Counted from the stretch's first letter, positions 34,884-45,129 are shown. The stretch: DNA of 64,000 nt from Helicobacter cetorum MIT 99-5656 (GCF_000259275.1 NC_017735.1:496001-560000), one strand, 5' to 3'. The notes: generated from the sequence alone by a model not told the origin. Made by a program: numbers and translations.

Positions 34884-35513
34884 TTATTGCACCCCATCTA
34901 GCACTGGCACAAACAAGCATTTTTCTAACACTTTTTGAACGCACAAGGTGTTATTTTTTTTTACAAAGCGTTTTATCACTTGCTCGTTATTTTCTTGTAT
35001 GGGGGCAACGATGATTCCGCCTTCTTCAAGCTGGTCAATGAGAGCTTGCGGAATATTTTTAGCGCAAGCGGAAAATAAAATCCTATCATAAGGGGCGTAT
35101 TGCTCCCAGCCCTTATTGCCATCAGCAAGCTTAATATGAATATTCTCTAAACCTAAAGCTTTAATGCGTGAGCGTGCTTCTAAAAACAAGCTTTCAATCC
35201 TTTCAATGCTAAATACGCGCCTAAAAATTTGAGACAACACCGCCGCCTGGTAGCCACTCCCACAGCCAATTTCTAGCACACTATCCACATTATCCACTTC
35301 CAAATATTGTGTCATTTTCGCCACGGTCAAGGGTGAAGAAATATATTGTTGTGCTTGCATGGACAGGGCATTCAAGGTATAGGCAAAATGTTTGAAAGGG
35401 GCTGGCACAAAGATTTCTCTCTCAATGCTTTCCATAGCTTTTCTTACTTTTGCATGCAAACTGAAACGCTTATTGATTTCTTCACACATCAAGCGATTTT
35501 TTATACTCTTCAA
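34884..35513 (-). CDS. pcm: protein-L-isoaspartate O-methyltransferase Pcm
   Basis: A 209-residue repair methyltransferase that methylates isoaspartyl residues in damaged proteins. The SAM-binding loop is [15 protein letters not shown] near residue 80, with the upstream family segment [13 protein letters not shown]. It corresponds to H. pylori HP0363. It follows nrdB by 9 bp and precedes the permease gene by 14 bp in one minus-strand operon. Confidence 0.93.
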   Translation of the reverse strand: MKSIKNRLMCEEINKRFSLHAKVRKAMESIEREIFVPAPFKHFAYTLNALSMQAQQYISSPLTVAKMTQYLEVDNVDSVLEIGCGSGYQAAVLSQIFRRVFSIERIESLFLEARSRIKALGLENIHIKLADGNKGWEQYAPYDRILFSACAKNIPQALIDQLEEGGIIVAPIQENNEQVIKRFVKKNNTLCVQKVLEKCLFVPVLDGVQ

Positions 35514-35522
35514 ACAAGCACC

Positions 35523-36548
35523 TTAAAAATCATCAAAACTCACGCTTCCTTTAGCATAATTACTCACTCTAGCTTCAAAGAAGTTAGAGCGTTGCTCATT
35601 AAAACTTGAAAAGCTCTCTACCCATTTAATGGGGTGTTGAACGCCATAAACCTTAGGAATACCCACCTTACTCAAACGGCTATCTGCTAAAAACTGAATG
35701 TATTGCTCAATCAAGCTTGAAGTAAGCCCTAAAATCTTACCTTGTGTGATGTAATCCCCCCACGAAGCTTCAATCTCTACAGCTTTTTTAAACATTTCTA
35801 TCACTTCATCAATCAATTTAGGCGTGAATAAATCTTTTCGCTCATTTCTTAAGGCATTTATCATATTTTGAAATAAAATCAAATGTGTTACCTCATCTCT
35901 TTGGATAAAGCGTATCATTTGCGCTGAGCCTAGCATTTTACCACTTCTAGCTAGAGTGTAAAAATAGCTAAACCCACTATAGAAATAAATCCCTTCTAAA
36001 ATCTGATTAGCAAACATCGCTTTAACAATGTTTTCTTCTGTAGGGTTTTTGGCTAGCTCCATATACACTTCAGCGATATAATCATTTTTGCTCTTTAGTT
36101 GCATATCCGTACGCCACATATCATAAATCTCTTCGGTATTCGCACTAATACTTTCTACCATAACAGCATACGCATGGCTGTGTAAGGCCTCTTCATAAGC
36201 TTGACGCACCAAGCATAGATTAATCTCTGGACTTGTGATAAAAGGATTGACATTATCAATGAGATTATTTGTTTGTAAACTATCCATAAAAATAAGTTGC
36301 GCTAAGGCTCTGTCATAGCCGATTTTTTCTTCCGCACTCAATTTGAGATAATCTCTCTTATCATCATTCATGCTCACTTCTTCAGCAAACCAAGTGTTAG
36401 CGAGCATCATTTTCCATAAATCATCAGCCCATTGATACTTGATTTTATTCAAATCAAACATGCTTGTAGGATTACCCCCAAAAATCTTTCGTTCATTCAC
36501 ATTTTCTGTGGAGTTGGGGTTATAAATCTTTTTGCGTGAAACTTCCAT
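35523..36548 (-). CDS. nrdB: ribonucleotide reductase class Ia beta subunit NrdB
   Basis: A 341-residue di-iron subunit that generates the tyrosyl radical for deoxyribonucleotide synthesis with NrdA (not in the window). Iron ligands are visible in [11 protein letters not shown] and in [10 protein letters not shown], with the first acidic ligand in the segment before them; the radical tyrosine would lie just after the first EXXH. It corresponds to H. pylori HP0364. It is head of the nrdB-pcm-permease-truA operon. Confidence 0.96.
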   Translation of the reverse strand: MEVSRKKIYNPNSTENVNERKIFGGNPTSMFDLNKIKYQWADDLWKMMLANTWFAEEVSMNDDKRDYLKLSAEEKIGYDRALAQLIFMDSLQTNNLIDNVNPFITSPEINLCLVRQAYEEALHSHAYAVMVESISANTEEIYDMWRTDMQLKSKNDYIAEVYMELAKNPTEENIVKAMFANQILEGIYFYSGFSYFYTLARSGKMLGSAQMIRFIQRDEVTHLILFQNMINALRNERKDLFTPKLIDEVIEMFKKAVEIEASWGDYITQGKILGLTSSLIEQYIQFLADSRLSKVGIPKVYGVQHPIKWVESFSSFNEQRSNFFEARVSNYAKGSVSFDDF

Positions 36549-36674
36549 ACTTTTCCTTAAAAACTAATCACACTAGAATACCCTAAAAGCTTTTAAAACC
36601 CCTTAAAAGTAAATGAAAAACTTGGTTTTTTAAAAAAATTTAGTTATTTCAGTCTTTTTAAAGAATTGTTGAGC

Positions 36675-36680
36675 TATAAT
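36675..36680 (+). promoter_or_regulatory. -10 box of the tRNA-Leu gene
   Basis: TATAAT 22 nt before the tRNA-Leu 5' end, after GAGC; no good -35 box is seen. Confidence 0.6.
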
Positions 36681-36702
36681 TTCGTTTCTTTCATTATTTT
36701 GT

Positions 36703-36787
36703 GCGGAAGTGGCGAAACTGGTAGACGCACTAGACTTAGGATCTAGCGCCGCAAGGCATGGAGGTTCGAGTCCTCTCTTCCGCACCA
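36703..36787 (+). tRNA. tRNA-Leu (anticodon TAG)
   Basis: An 85-nt class II tRNA with a long variable arm (GCGCCGCAAGGCAT region), 5' GCGGAAGTGGCG, anticodon loop ACTTAGG, T-arm GGTTCGAGTCC and encoded CCA. Reads CUA and related leucine codons. Confidence 0.96.
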
Positions 36788-36874
36788 CTAACTAGCTTAT
36801 TTTTCATTTTAGTTTTGATACAGGGGTTTTCAGATGCAGTTTTGAAAGGCGTTTATAACTACTTTACAAACAAA

Positions 36875-37195
36875 ATGAGCGTTAACGATATTGTTGCCAT
36901 TAAAACTAGAGTGCTAACAGATGGTAATGCTTATCAGTCAAGATTTGTAGCCTTAGTAAAAACAATAAGCGAACCCTATGAAAATTCAAACGATACCAAT
37001 GCAGATACCTATTGGATAACACAAAGAAGAAAAATAAAAATTTTAGATTGGGAAATTGATGAAGATTTGCCTTGTGCAGCTTTTAGCGAAACACTTAAAC
37101 CATGCAATGATAACAATGCACAAACTACAAAGGAGATTAGAGCATGGTTTGAAAAAGTTAAAAAATCCTTTCAGCAAAGGGGACTAGAAATTTGA
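36875..37195 (+). CDS. hypothetical protein downstream of tRNA-Leu
   Basis: The open frame runs from inside the tRNA gene (36758), so its first part cannot be coding. The first ATG in frame after the tRNA is 36875, giving 106 residues (MSVNDIVAIKTRVLTDG to the C-terminal QQRGLEI); a TTG start near 36840 is also possible. Neither has a strong ribosome binding site. The protein is charged with two cysteines (DLPCAAFSE and KPCNDNN) and is not recognised. It may be a small conserved Helicobacter protein or a truncated gene. Confidence 0.5.
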   Translation: MSVNDIVAIKTRVLTDGNAYQSRFVALVKTISEPYENSNDTNADTYWITQRRKIKILDWEIDEDLPCAAFSETLKPCNDNNAQTTKEIRAWFEKVKKSFQQRGLEI

Positions 37196-37331
37196 GCACA
37201 CTAAAACGCTCGTTTCTTTGAGCTTACGCTATATAGATTTAAAAAAACATAAAGAACCAAAGAGAGAGACCTTTTCAAGCCTTACAATGTTGATATTAGA
37301 GAGATAAGCTCGCCAATACATACTAATCCCC

Positions 37332-38594
37332 CTACACTCTCTCAACACTCAAAATTTCCGCACCCACTTGGACTTTTTCATTACTCAATTCAATTTTATC
37401 ACTAGGTTTTAATTTCTCTAATTCTATAGCTTTATTACCCCTACTGACAAACGCTCCAAATTTAGGTAATTTCAAATGTGCATAAGCGAGTTTAAGAGCG
37501 TTTTCTAACGCATTCAAACGCTCTGTTTTGGCTTGTAAGAAAGGGTTTGTTAGCATTTGAGTAGAAACATTTTCTAAAAGCATTTTTTTAAGGCGTAACA
37601 TCTCTAAAACCTTACTTTCTAAAGCAATTTTTAGATTCTTAAGTTTTAAAGCATGCAAGTGGTGCTTATTTTCAAAACTCAATCGTTTTAAAGAAGTCTC
37701 TAAATGCTCTAAATGCGCTTTTTTTTGATTTAGTAGCACTCTAAAATGGCGTTGCAATTTTAAGTGCAATTCATCAAGGCGTTGAAGCCATTCATCACTA
37801 CTAGGAAGTAGAATCTCCATCGCATTTGAAGGCGTAGAAGCCCTTAAATCAGCCACTAAATCACTCAATAAAAAATCGCTTTCATGCCCTATGGCAGAAA
37901 TAGTGAAAGTTTTAGCCAAAAATAGCGCATCAGCAATTTTTTCATCATTGAAAGAATACAAATCTTCCATGCTCCCCCCACCCCTAGCGACCACAATCGC
38001 ATCAAAAGCCTTTGAAGTGTTATAAAAGCTATCCGCATAAGCGATATTTTCTACCACGCTTTTTACACATGCTTCCCCTTGCATTAAAGTGTCTATACAG
38101 ACTAATTCACACAGACCCCATCGCTTGAAAGCAATTTTTTTCATATCTTGTAGGGCGGCAGAACTTTTTGAAGTGATTAACGCCACACGCTTAGGAAAGC
38201 TTGGTTTAGGTAGTTTATAAGCTTTATCAAAATAGCCCTTAAGGCGTAATTTCTCTTTGAGTTGCTCTAAAGCTAAGGCTAATGAGCCTAACTCTTTAGG
38301 CTCTAATTCTAGGCATTTGATTTGGTATTCCCCCCTTGGAGCATACACACTAATGGCGCCAAAAACAATGACTTCTTGCCCTTCTTTTAAAGCGAATTTG
38401 AGCCTACTAGCATTGCCCTTAAACAAAACGCATTTAATCACAGAGTGGCTGTCTTTCAAAGAAAAATACACATGTCCACTTGCCTTATGAATGGTTAGGT
38501 TACTGATTTCACCTTGAACTCTCACTTGTAAAAAAGTCGTTTCTAAAAGGGCTTGGATTTGAGCGTTTAATTCGCTCACACTTAACACACTCAT
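37332..38594 (-). CDS. xseA: exodeoxyribonuclease VII large subunit XseA
   Basis: A 420-residue single-strand-specific exonuclease subunit. It has an N-terminal OB fold (1-100, VQGEISNLTIH, HVYFSLKD), the catalytic core with ARGGGSMEDLYSFND and IGHESDFLLSDLVAD near 210-255, and a long helical C-terminal part. The length is normal. It corresponds to H. pylori HP0259, and starts 12 bp after the rseP gene on the minus strand. The small subunit XseB is not in the window. Confidence 0.96.
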   Translation of the reverse strand: MSVLSVSELNAQIQALLETTFLQVRVQGEISNLTIHKASGHVYFSLKDSHSVIKCVLFKGNASRLKFALKEGQEVIVFGAISVYAPRGEYQIKCLELEPKELGSLALALEQLKEKLRLKGYFDKAYKLPKPSFPKRVALITSKSSAALQDMKKIAFKRWGLCELVCIDTLMQGEACVKSVVENIAYADSFYNTSKAFDAIVVARGGGSMEDLYSFNDEKIADALFLAKTFTISAIGHESDFLLSDLVADLRASTPSNAMEILLPSSDEWLQRLDELHLKLQRHFRVLLNQKKAHLEHLETSLKRLSFENKHHLHALKLKNLKIALESKVLEMLRLKKMLLENVSTQMLTNPFLQAKTERLNALENALKLAYAHLKLPKFGAFVSRGNKAIELEKLKPSDKIELSNEKVQVGAEILSVERV

Positions 38595-38606
38595 TGTAAA
38601 ACTTCC

Positions 38607-39644
38607 TTATACAAGGCGTGTAATATCATTAAACAGCCCTAAGAACATGATAAAAATCAAAAAACCTACCCCTACTAACCATAGCATATTTTGCATAGAT
38701 GTAGGTAAGGTCGTTTTAAACACGCTTTTAAAAATAACCCCTAGCATTTGTGCCCCATCTAGTGCTGGAATAGGCAATAAATTTAAAATCCCTAAATTGA
38801 TAGACAAGAACGCCCCAAATAATAAAAGCGTGCTAAAACTATTTGCATGGCTTAATGCCCCCACAATGCCTACTACCCCACTTAATTCTTTAGCTGAAGC
38901 ACTCCCTACAATCAAACGCCTTAAAGAGTCTATAATCAAATCAACGCCTTCTTTAAACCTACTTAAAGCATGCCTAAATGCTGGAAAAACCGCATAAGAG
39001 ACAACAGCTACTTTTTGAGTATCAGGCTTAATGCCAATCATCTTGTATCTTATCATTTCATTAGATTCATTAGGAATAACAACAATTTTAGGGGTTAGTC
39101 GCTTTTCTAAAACTTGGTTGTTGCGTTCTATTTCTAGGACTAACTCGCCTTGAGAGTGCGTTACTAACTCTCTAATCTCTCTAAAACTCGCTATTCTTTG
39201 ATGATTGATAGAAAGGATTTTATCCCCCTTTAATAGTCCGGCTTCTAAAGCGTTGTTTTCTAAATCACCAATGACAGGCAGTAAGGCTTTTTCCCCACTT
39301 AAAGCTAGAAAAAAATACACTAAAATCGCAAAGAGAAAATTAAAAAACGCTCCTCCAAAAAGTATCCATAATTTTTGAAAAGAGCTTTTTTCTGCGTAAC
39401 TATCGCTAGTAAGATTTTCTTTATCTTCTTCAAGCCCCATGCCCTTTAGTTTCACATAGCCCCCAAGCGGAATCAAAGATAAAGCAAATTGTGTGTTACA
39501 GAATTTGAAATAGCAAAGCTTCTTGCCAAAGCCAATACTAAAAACTTCTACCTTCACCCCACAAATTCTAGCCATTACAAAATGTCCTAACTCATGGACA
39601 AAGATTAAAAACGCTAACATCAAAATGGCTGCAACTAACATCAC
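38607..39644 (-). CDS. rseP: site-2 membrane metalloprotease RseP-type
   Basis: A 345-residue intramembrane zinc protease (M50 family). The zinc motif HELGH is at residues 17-21 in the first membrane segment, a PDZ domain lies around 115-200 (LLKGDKILSINHQRI), and the second zinc ligand motif NLLPIPALDGAQ is near residue 290. It processes membrane-bound anti-sigma factors or signal peptides in other bacteria; the substrate here is unknown. It corresponds to H. pylori HP0258. It overlaps the upstream motility-type gene by 4 bp. Confidence 0.92.
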   Translation of the reverse strand: MMLVAAILMLAFLIFVHELGHFVMARICGVKVEVFSIGFGKKLCYFKFCNTQFALSLIPLGGYVKLKGMGLEEDKENLTSDSYAEKSSFQKLWILFGGAFFNFLFAILVYFFLALSGEKALLPVIGDLENNALEAGLLKGDKILSINHQRIASFREIRELVTHSQGELVLEIERNNQVLEKRLTPKIVVIPNESNEMIRYKMIGIKPDTQKVAVVSYAVFPAFRHALSRFKEGVDLIIDSLRRLIVGSASAKELSGVVGIVGALSHANSFSTLLLFGAFLSINLGILNLLPIPALDGAQMLGVIFKSVFKTTLPTSMQNMLWLVGVGFLIFIMFLGLFNDITRLV

Positions 39645-40285
39645 TCTCCTTTAGTTGGCGGCTCTTTTATCTCTGGCTCTTTTGGGGGCGTAGGCTCTTT
39701 AGTAAGAGTTGGCTGGCTCTCTTTAGTTTCTGTATCTCGTGGGGATTTTTGCCATAATTTAGTCAAATCAGCCGCTTTTTGGGGGTTCATTTTAGCTAGA
39801 ATCTTGCCTAATTCTTGGGGCTTTAGTGCCATTAAAATTTCTAAGGCGTTTTGAGTGGGTAAATTCTCTAAAATCAAAGCGGATTTAGAATCTTTCATCT
39901 TAGAATAAGTCTCGCCAATTTTACTCGCCTTAGCTTGCTTAATCTCTCTTAAAATTTGCTCATCTTCTTCTATCAAATTTTCAATGCGTTTTTTCTCTTT
40001 AGCCTGTAAGGTTTTAAAGGCTTCTTCTTTAGCCTGTAAACTTTTAAGCTTCTCATCTACTTCTTGCTCTTTTTGCGCTAACAAGTCGCTCTTTTCTTGC
40101 AAAAGGCGTGCGTTTTCAGTTTGTAAAACCCTTAAAGATTGCTCTTTCTCGCTCAATTGCCGCAATTCATCTTTTAATTCCGCTTTTTTGGATTCAAAAA
40201 TCACGCTACATTGCAACAATTCTTGGGTTTTATCTGTAGCTAATAGTATTTGTAAAAAAAGGCTGATTAAAACTAATTCACGCAT
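39641..40285 (-). CDS. exported coiled-coil protein, MotE/MgtE-N-like (HP0257 homologue)
   Basis: A 214-residue protein from the ATG at 40285, which has GAGAG as ribosome binding site and opens a signal peptide (MRELVLISLFLQILLA). The frame itself extends 14 codons further upstream into the preceding gene. The centre (30-120) is a long coiled coil. The segment ALKPQELGKILAKMNPQKAA resembles the MgtE N-domain found in MotE, the chaperone of flagellar MotC. The C-terminus is Pro/Glu/Lys-rich. It follows a FliJ-like gene, so a flagellar role is likely but inferred. Confidence 0.75.
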   Translation of the reverse strand: MRELVLISLFLQILLATDKTQELLQCSVIFESKKAELKDELRQLSEKEQSLRVLQTENARLLQEKSDLLAQKEQEVDEKLKSLQAKEEAFKTLQAKEKKRIENLIEEDEQILREIKQAKASKIGETYSKMKDSKSALILENLPTQNALEILMALKPQELGKILAKMNPQKAADLTKLWQKSPRDTETKESQPTLTKEPTPPKEPEIKEPPTKGE

Positions 40286-40706
40286 ATAAACTCTCTTTTT
40301 GCCAATGTAAAATGATTGCATTTTCATCTAAAAGAGCTTGCTCTTTTTTCTCTAAAATTTTTATTTCTTTTTTCTTTTCATTTTCTAAAATCATTTTAGC
40401 TTTTTCTAATTCTTGATGAGCAAAAAGATAGTCTTTTTCTAAAGCTTTTAAATCATCATTTAAGTGCTTAGCTTCTGTTTCAATAGAGCTAATCTCTACT
40501 CTTAGGGTGCTTTTTAAATGCTGTGTTTGTAAAAACATGCCTATCCCCCCAAACTCAGGGTTTTTGAAAGCGTTCAAATCCATTTGTCTCTCTAAAAGCT
40601 GTTTAGTGTTTTGCTCTATTTCTAGGCGTTTATAATTAAGCTTTTGCTCTATTTTTTCTAAAGCAAGAGTTCTTAAACTAACTAAAACAGAAGCAAATTT
40701 TTTCAT
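40278..40706 (-). CDS. FliJ-like coiled-coil motility protein (HP0256 homologue)
   Basis: A 142-residue, almost wholly helical coiled-coil protein (MKKFASVLVSLRTLALEKIE onward). H. pylori HP0256 is a FliJ-like protein needed for normal motility and for flagellar export chaperoning. It overlaps purA by 4 bp and the MotE-like gene by 8 bp, so the three are translated together. The FliJ fold cannot be proven from composition alone; other coiled-coil proteins would look similar. Confidence 0.75.
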   Translation of the reverse strand: MKKFASVLVSLRTLALEKIEQKLNYKRLEIEQNTKQLLERQMDLNAFKNPEFGGIGMFLQTQHLKSTLRVEISSIETEAKHLNDDLKALEKDYLFAHQELEKAKMILENEKKKEIKILEKKEQALLDENAIILHWQKESLYA

Positions 40707-41938
40707 AGAAAAATCGTGTCTTCTCTTTCAGGGCTTGTAGAAATGAGACTAATCTTTACCCCCACTTCTTCTTCAATAAAACGCACATAAGCTTGAGCGT
40801 TTGGCTCTAAATCTTTAAAATCCCTTACCTTTTCGCTTTTTTTCCAGCCCTTGAAAAGCTTATAAACAGGCTCACAGCCCCTTAAATCGCTAGGAAAAGT
40901 TTCTAATCTCACCCCATTTCTCTCATAAGCCACACAAACCTTAATTGCATCAATACCATCTAGCACATCTAATTTCATCAAGGCTAGTTGCGTGCAACCA
41001 TTCAAAGCACTTGCATATTTTAAAGCAACCAAATCCAGCCAGCCACAGCGTCTGGGGCGTTTGGTCGTTGTGCCAAACTCCGCACCTTTGGTTCTCAAAT
41101 GCTCTCCCATAGAAGTTAAGTCTTCGCTAGGAAAAGGCCCATTACCCACACGAGTGCAATACGCCTTAGTAATGCCTATGACTTCATCAATAGCCTTAGG
41201 GTTTAATCCTGTGCTTAAACATGCACTCGCACTAATAGTGTTAGAACTCGTTACAAAAGGATAAGTTCCTAAATCAATGTCTAAAAGCGTGCCTTGAGCT
41301 CCTTCTAAAAGGATTTTTTCACCCTTTTTTCTCGCTTCTATGAGCATGCTCGTAGTATCTTTAATAAAAGGGCGGATTTTTGGAACATAAGTTTTAAAAT
41401 ATTCTCTTAATTCCTGTTCGTAATTTTCACCCAAACTATAAATTCTTTTAAAAGGTTCAATGGCTTTAAAATGAGCGTTTAATTTCTCTTCTAAAACTTC
41501 ATCATCTAGCAAATCCCCCATTCTCAAGCCACTTCGTGCCATTTTATCTTCATAGCAGGGGCCAATGCCTTTTTTAGTCGTGCCAATGTTTTGAGATTTT
41601 TCTTTAAAAGCGTCTTTTTCTATGTGATAGGGCAAAATCACATGCGCTCTATCGCTGATAAACAAACGCCCCTCTAAGCCTTTGAATTGCGCCATTTCCT
41701 CACACAAATCTTTTATACTTACTACCACTCCACTAGAGATGATATTTTTACATTCTGGGTATAGCACTCCAGAAGGCATTAAGTGCAATGAATGTTTGAT
41801 TCCATTATGCACAATAGTATGCCCTGCATTATGCCCACCTTGATAGCGCACTACAAACGCATAATCTTTAGCGATTTTATCTACAATTTTTCCTTTGCCT
41901 TCATCCCCCCATTGAATTCCCACAACGACATCTGCCAT
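40703..41938 (-). CDS. purA: adenylosuccinate synthetase PurA
   Basis: A 411-residue GTP-dependent enzyme joining IMP and aspartate in AMP synthesis. The P-loop-like motif GIQWGDEGKGKIVD is at the N-terminus, followed by GHNAGHT and the IMP-binding segments IGTTKKGIGPCYEDK and GTTTKRPRRCGW. The length is slightly below 430, as usual in Epsilonproteobacteria. It corresponds to H. pylori HP0255 and heads the purA-FliJ-like-MotE-like-rseP-xseA run. Confidence 0.97.
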   Translation of the reverse strand: MADVVVGIQWGDEGKGKIVDKIAKDYAFVVRYQGGHNAGHTIVHNGIKHSLHLMPSGVLYPECKNIISSGVVVSIKDLCEEMAQFKGLEGRLFISDRAHVILPYHIEKDAFKEKSQNIGTTKKGIGPCYEDKMARSGLRMGDLLDDEVLEEKLNAHFKAIEPFKRIYSLGENYEQELREYFKTYVPKIRPFIKDTTSMLIEARKKGEKILLEGAQGTLLDIDLGTYPFVTSSNTISASACLSTGLNPKAIDEVIGITKAYCTRVGNGPFPSEDLTSMGEHLRTKGAEFGTTTKRPRRCGWLDLVALKYASALNGCTQLALMKLDVLDGIDAIKVCVAYERNGVRLETFPSDLRGCEPVYKLFKGWKKSEKVRDFKDLEPNAQAYVRFIEEEVGVKISLISTSPEREDTIFL

Positions 41939-42043
41939 AACAATATTATCCTTAGAACAAAGTAGATTTGATTGTTTAAAAGCTTGTTAGAATAAAAAAC
42001 TAAAAAAGCCCTTTTAAGCCCCCAAAAGAGCTATTTTGAGAGC

Positions 42044-43474
42044 TTAAAAACCTATCGTATAATTAAAATAGAACGCATACAAACGCCTATAGCTCACATC
42101 AGCCCCATCAGCTTTTAAATAGCTTTGATTGATAGTAGGAATTTTCACACCAAATTCCACCCCATGCTGAATGCTTTGAGATGCACTCAAAAATCTATGG
42201 TGCATGGTACGAGCAAAATGCGCCCTCAAGCCCAAATTAAACAAAAATTGAAAATTCGTAGAAGTGGGGCTTTCTTTAAACAACGCTTGAACTTGATTTT
42301 TTAAAGAACTATCCCAAGTAGTGCCAGCTAACTGGATTCCCCCAAACAACCCTACATGCAAGGACTGGTTGTTAAAGACCTTTCTAAACATGTTCCATAA
42401 AAAGTCCGTGCCTGCACCATAAGTAAAAATGTTTGCTTTAATGGCATCATTGAGATTGCCTAATTGCGTATAGCCATAATCAAAGAAAGCATAGTAGCGT
42501 AAGCCTACATTTCTCTTGCTCCCAAAGAATTGCTTATAACCCATTTGAAAGCCCACGCCATTACTCACCCCATGCTGAGAGCTATTGCCTGGCCCAAATT
42601 GAGGCAAGTAAGGCTCATTATATCTGTCTAGCATTCCCCCCAGCTGTTTTAAGTTTTGCTGGTAAGTAGCGATTTTATCATTGATGATTTTTACATCTTG
42701 TTGGAGAGCTGAATCGCCACCATTAGCTAGGCTGTTTGCAACTTCATTAAGCCGAGCTAAAGCGGTAGTGTTAAAATTTTGCATATGAGCTAAAAGACCT
42801 TTTAAGAATAGAGAATTGCTATTGACATTCACTCTTGTAAGTGCATTTAAAAGGTCCACACTCCCAGTTACCAAAAGATTGAGTTGTCCTTGAGCTTGCT
42901 TAAGAGTATCAATGGTGCTTTTATAGGGCATATAACTACCAACTTGACTATTACTACCACTACTCTCTCCCCCAGTTGCTGTAGCACCTACCAAACTCGC
43001 TAATAAATCGTTCAAATATTGCTGTAAGCCCTGAATGGTATAAACATTTTGATCCGCTTCAAAGCGGGCTTTGATTTGGGGGTATAATTCTCTAAATTTA
43101 GTTAATTTCGTTTCGGTGCCACCTGCACTACTACTAACGATTTTACCGCCTATCCCCATCAAAGCATCCATCATCGTATTTGTCGCTACACTCAAAAGCC
43201 CATTATCCCCAGCAATGCCTACGCCCACTTGCCTAAAGCCATCAATAACATTTTTTCTTAAAGTGCTGCCTTTATTATTGACTTCCTGCTGTGTACCACC
43301 AATTTGATAGCCCACTCCCATATAAAAGCCATTATCTTCAGCTAAGGCTATGCTGAAAGGAAGGCCACAAAGAAGAGCGGTTTTTAAAAACCCTTTTTTG
43401 AGTGTTTGATATGCTTTACTACCACTTTTGATGTTTTTCAAAGTTTTTACACCTTTTATGTTTGTATTTTTCAT
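42044..43474 (-). CDS. hopG: outer membrane protein HopG-type
   Basis: A 476-residue Hop-family outer membrane protein. It has an N-terminal export signal (hydrophobic KTALLCGLPFSIALAEDN around 31-48, preceded by a long basic stretch), the family motif NGFYMGVGYQIGGTQQ, a long helical extracellular part (60-280), and a C-terminal barrel with GFQMGYKQFFGSKRNVG and the closing strand AFYFNYTIGF. Position between purA and a second hop gene matches H. pylori HP0254 (hopG). No CT-repeat switch is seen. The name rests on synteny as well as family. Confidence 0.82.
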   Translation of the reverse strand: MKNTNIKGVKTLKNIKSGSKAYQTLKKGFLKTALLCGLPFSIALAEDNGFYMGVGYQIGGTQQEVNNKGSTLRKNVIDGFRQVGVGIAGDNGLLSVATNTMMDALMGIGGKIVSSSAGGTETKLTKFRELYPQIKARFEADQNVYTIQGLQQYLNDLLASLVGATATGGESSGSNSQVGSYMPYKSTIDTLKQAQGQLNLLVTGSVDLLNALTRVNVNSNSLFLKGLLAHMQNFNTTALARLNEVANSLANGGDSALQQDVKIINDKIATYQQNLKQLGGMLDRYNEPYLPQFGPGNSSQHGVSNGVGFQMGYKQFFGSKRNVGLRYYAFFDYGYTQLGNLNDAIKANIFTYGAGTDFLWNMFRKVFNNQSLHVGLFGGIQLAGTTWDSSLKNQVQALFKESPTSTNFQFLFNLGLRAHFARTMHHRFLSASQSIQHGVEFGVKIPTINQSYLKADGADVSYRRLYAFYFNYTIGF

Positions 43475-43486
43475 AAAGAGCCTTCC

Positions 43487-44962
43487 TTAAAAACCGACTG
43501 AATAGCCCACATAGAAGCTAAAATTCCGCATATAGCTCGCACTTGAGCCTTGAGCTGTAAAATACTTATGAGCGATAACAGGAATTTTTACCCCAAATTC
43601 TATCCCTTGATCTAGCCTGTGCGAACGCATTTTAGTCTTTGCAAAGTTAGTGCGAACGCCTAAATCAAATAAAAATTGAAACGAAGTGGAATTAACACTA
43701 GGCTTTTCCCCACTTAATAGGCTCGTTACATTAGAACTCCAAGTCTGCCCTGCAAGTTGTGTGCCAAAGAAAAAGCCTATCGTGGTTTTTTCTCTCCTTT
43801 TAGAGCGTTCAAACACATTGTATAAAAAATCTGTTCCTACCCCATAAGTAACAAGGTTAGCATTAACTTTTAAATTTGCATCTCCAAAATTTGCAAAACC
43901 ATAATCTAAAAACCCATAATACCTTAAACCGATATTTTTCTTATTCGTAAAAAACTGCTTATAGCCCATCTTAGCCCCAAAGCCATTCATACTCGCTGAT
44001 TGGTCGTCTTTGAGCGAAGAGAGATTAGGAATATACGAGATTTTATACAACGATTTAGATGCACTTTCAAACTGAGCTAGGCTCTCTCCAACGATTTTTT
44101 TTGACCTAGCCAACCCACCTTGATAGCTAGTTTCAGTATTACTACTAAAACAATTGCCACCACTACAAAAACTACGCTCAATAAAATCCCCTAACGCCTT
44201 AGTCTCAAGGGCTAAAGAAACCCCGCTCTTAACCAAAGCATTGATTTCTTTAATCGTAGAGTTTGAGCCTATTAAGGTCGCTTGCGAAGCAAACTTTTGC
44301 ATGCCAGTAGCCACATCGCCGATACTCACCCCATTATATTTGCCATCACTCCCCCCTACGCCTAAGAGCATGACTTTCATAAGATTGCTATAAAGGTTTG
44401 GGTCGCTACTACTACCACCACTACTTTCATGACCTTGTTGCGTCCCTTGTGTCAAGCCCACTTGTCCTAAAGCTGAAGTGATGCTTTGAGCGACTAAAAG
44501 CATGGCTTCAGTGATGTTGACTTGAGTTTTTTGACTTCCTAATGTAGCTTCAACAACCAAAGGCTTGATGATATTTTCTGCAGCGTATTTTTGAGCCAAA
44601 TTGAGCAAATCCCCCAAAATCCTAAGAGAGCTATCTAATGTATTTTTTTCATTGTGTTGTGATGACCCGCTTGATTGACTGCTTTGACTACCATTGTTAC
44701 CCAAGAGTCCTTTTGTTTTATTCCCTAAAATATCCAAGTAGTAGGCTAAAGGAGCGGCTGAAGTTTGCAACCTCACAGCCCCATCTTTCATTAACCGCCT
44801 TAAACTCTGTGCCTGTGTAAAGCCCGGATTTCTCAATTCCTGTCTAGCCAAACTCGTTTGATAATCTATGACAAAAAACGCCCCATCTTCTTCAGCATTA
44901 CACACACACGCACCTGCCATTAAAGAAAGGGCAATCATTTTTTTAAAGGGGTAATTTTTCAA
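43487..44962 (-). CDS. hopF: outer membrane protein HopF-type
   Basis: A 491-residue Hop-family outer membrane protein. The signal peptide is residues 1-23 (ALSLMAGACVCNAEEDG). The N-terminal family motif is atypical (GAFFVIDYQTSLARQE rather than GFYMGVGYQ). A helical, Ser/Gly-rich passenger region is followed by the barrel with FGAKMGYKQFFTNKKNIG and the end FYVGYSVGF. It precedes hopG by 12 bp on the same strand, so they are an operon as in H. pylori HP0252/HP0254. The ligand is unknown. Confidence 0.82.
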   Translation of the reverse strand: MKNYPFKKMIALSLMAGACVCNAEEDGAFFVIDYQTSLARQELRNPGFTQAQSLRRLMKDGAVRLQTSAAPLAYYLDILGNKTKGLLGNNGSQSSQSSGSSQHNEKNTLDSSLRILGDLLNLAQKYAAENIIKPLVVEATLGSQKTQVNITEAMLLVAQSITSALGQVGLTQGTQQGHESSGGSSSDPNLYSNLMKVMLLGVGGSDGKYNGVSIGDVATGMQKFASQATLIGSNSTIKEINALVKSGVSLALETKALGDFIERSFCSGGNCFSSNTETSYQGGLARSKKIVGESLAQFESASKSLYKISYIPNLSSLKDDQSASMNGFGAKMGYKQFFTNKKNIGLRYYGFLDYGFANFGDANLKVNANLVTYGVGTDFLYNVFERSKRREKTTIGFFFGTQLAGQTWSSNVTSLLSGEKPSVNSTSFQFLFDLGVRTNFAKTKMRSHRLDQGIEFGVKIPVIAHKYFTAQGSSASYMRNFSFYVGYSVGF

Positions 44963-45079
44963 AAATATCCTTTCTGCTTGTGATTAATGAATGATTTTAC
45001 TTAATAAATACAAAAAAAATCTTTTGATTTTAAGATAATCATTCTTAGTTTATTCTTAAGCGTTTCAAAAAACAACAAA

Positions 45080-45109
45080 TTGACAACTTTAAAACAAAAA
45101 TGCTATAAT
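45080..45109 (+). promoter_or_regulatory. sigma-80/70 promoter of tRNA-Ala (GGC)
   Basis: TTGACA (45080-45085) and TATAAT (45104-45109) with an 18-bp spacer, 20 bp before the tRNA 5' end. It is the best consensus promoter in the window. Confidence 0.8.
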
Positions 45110-45129
45110 CTTTATCCACTCAAACCCAT

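Noticed and set aside
36758-36874. Upstream part of the frame after tRNA-Leu as coding sequence
   Set aside because: It begins inside the tRNA gene, which cannot also supply a normal protein start.
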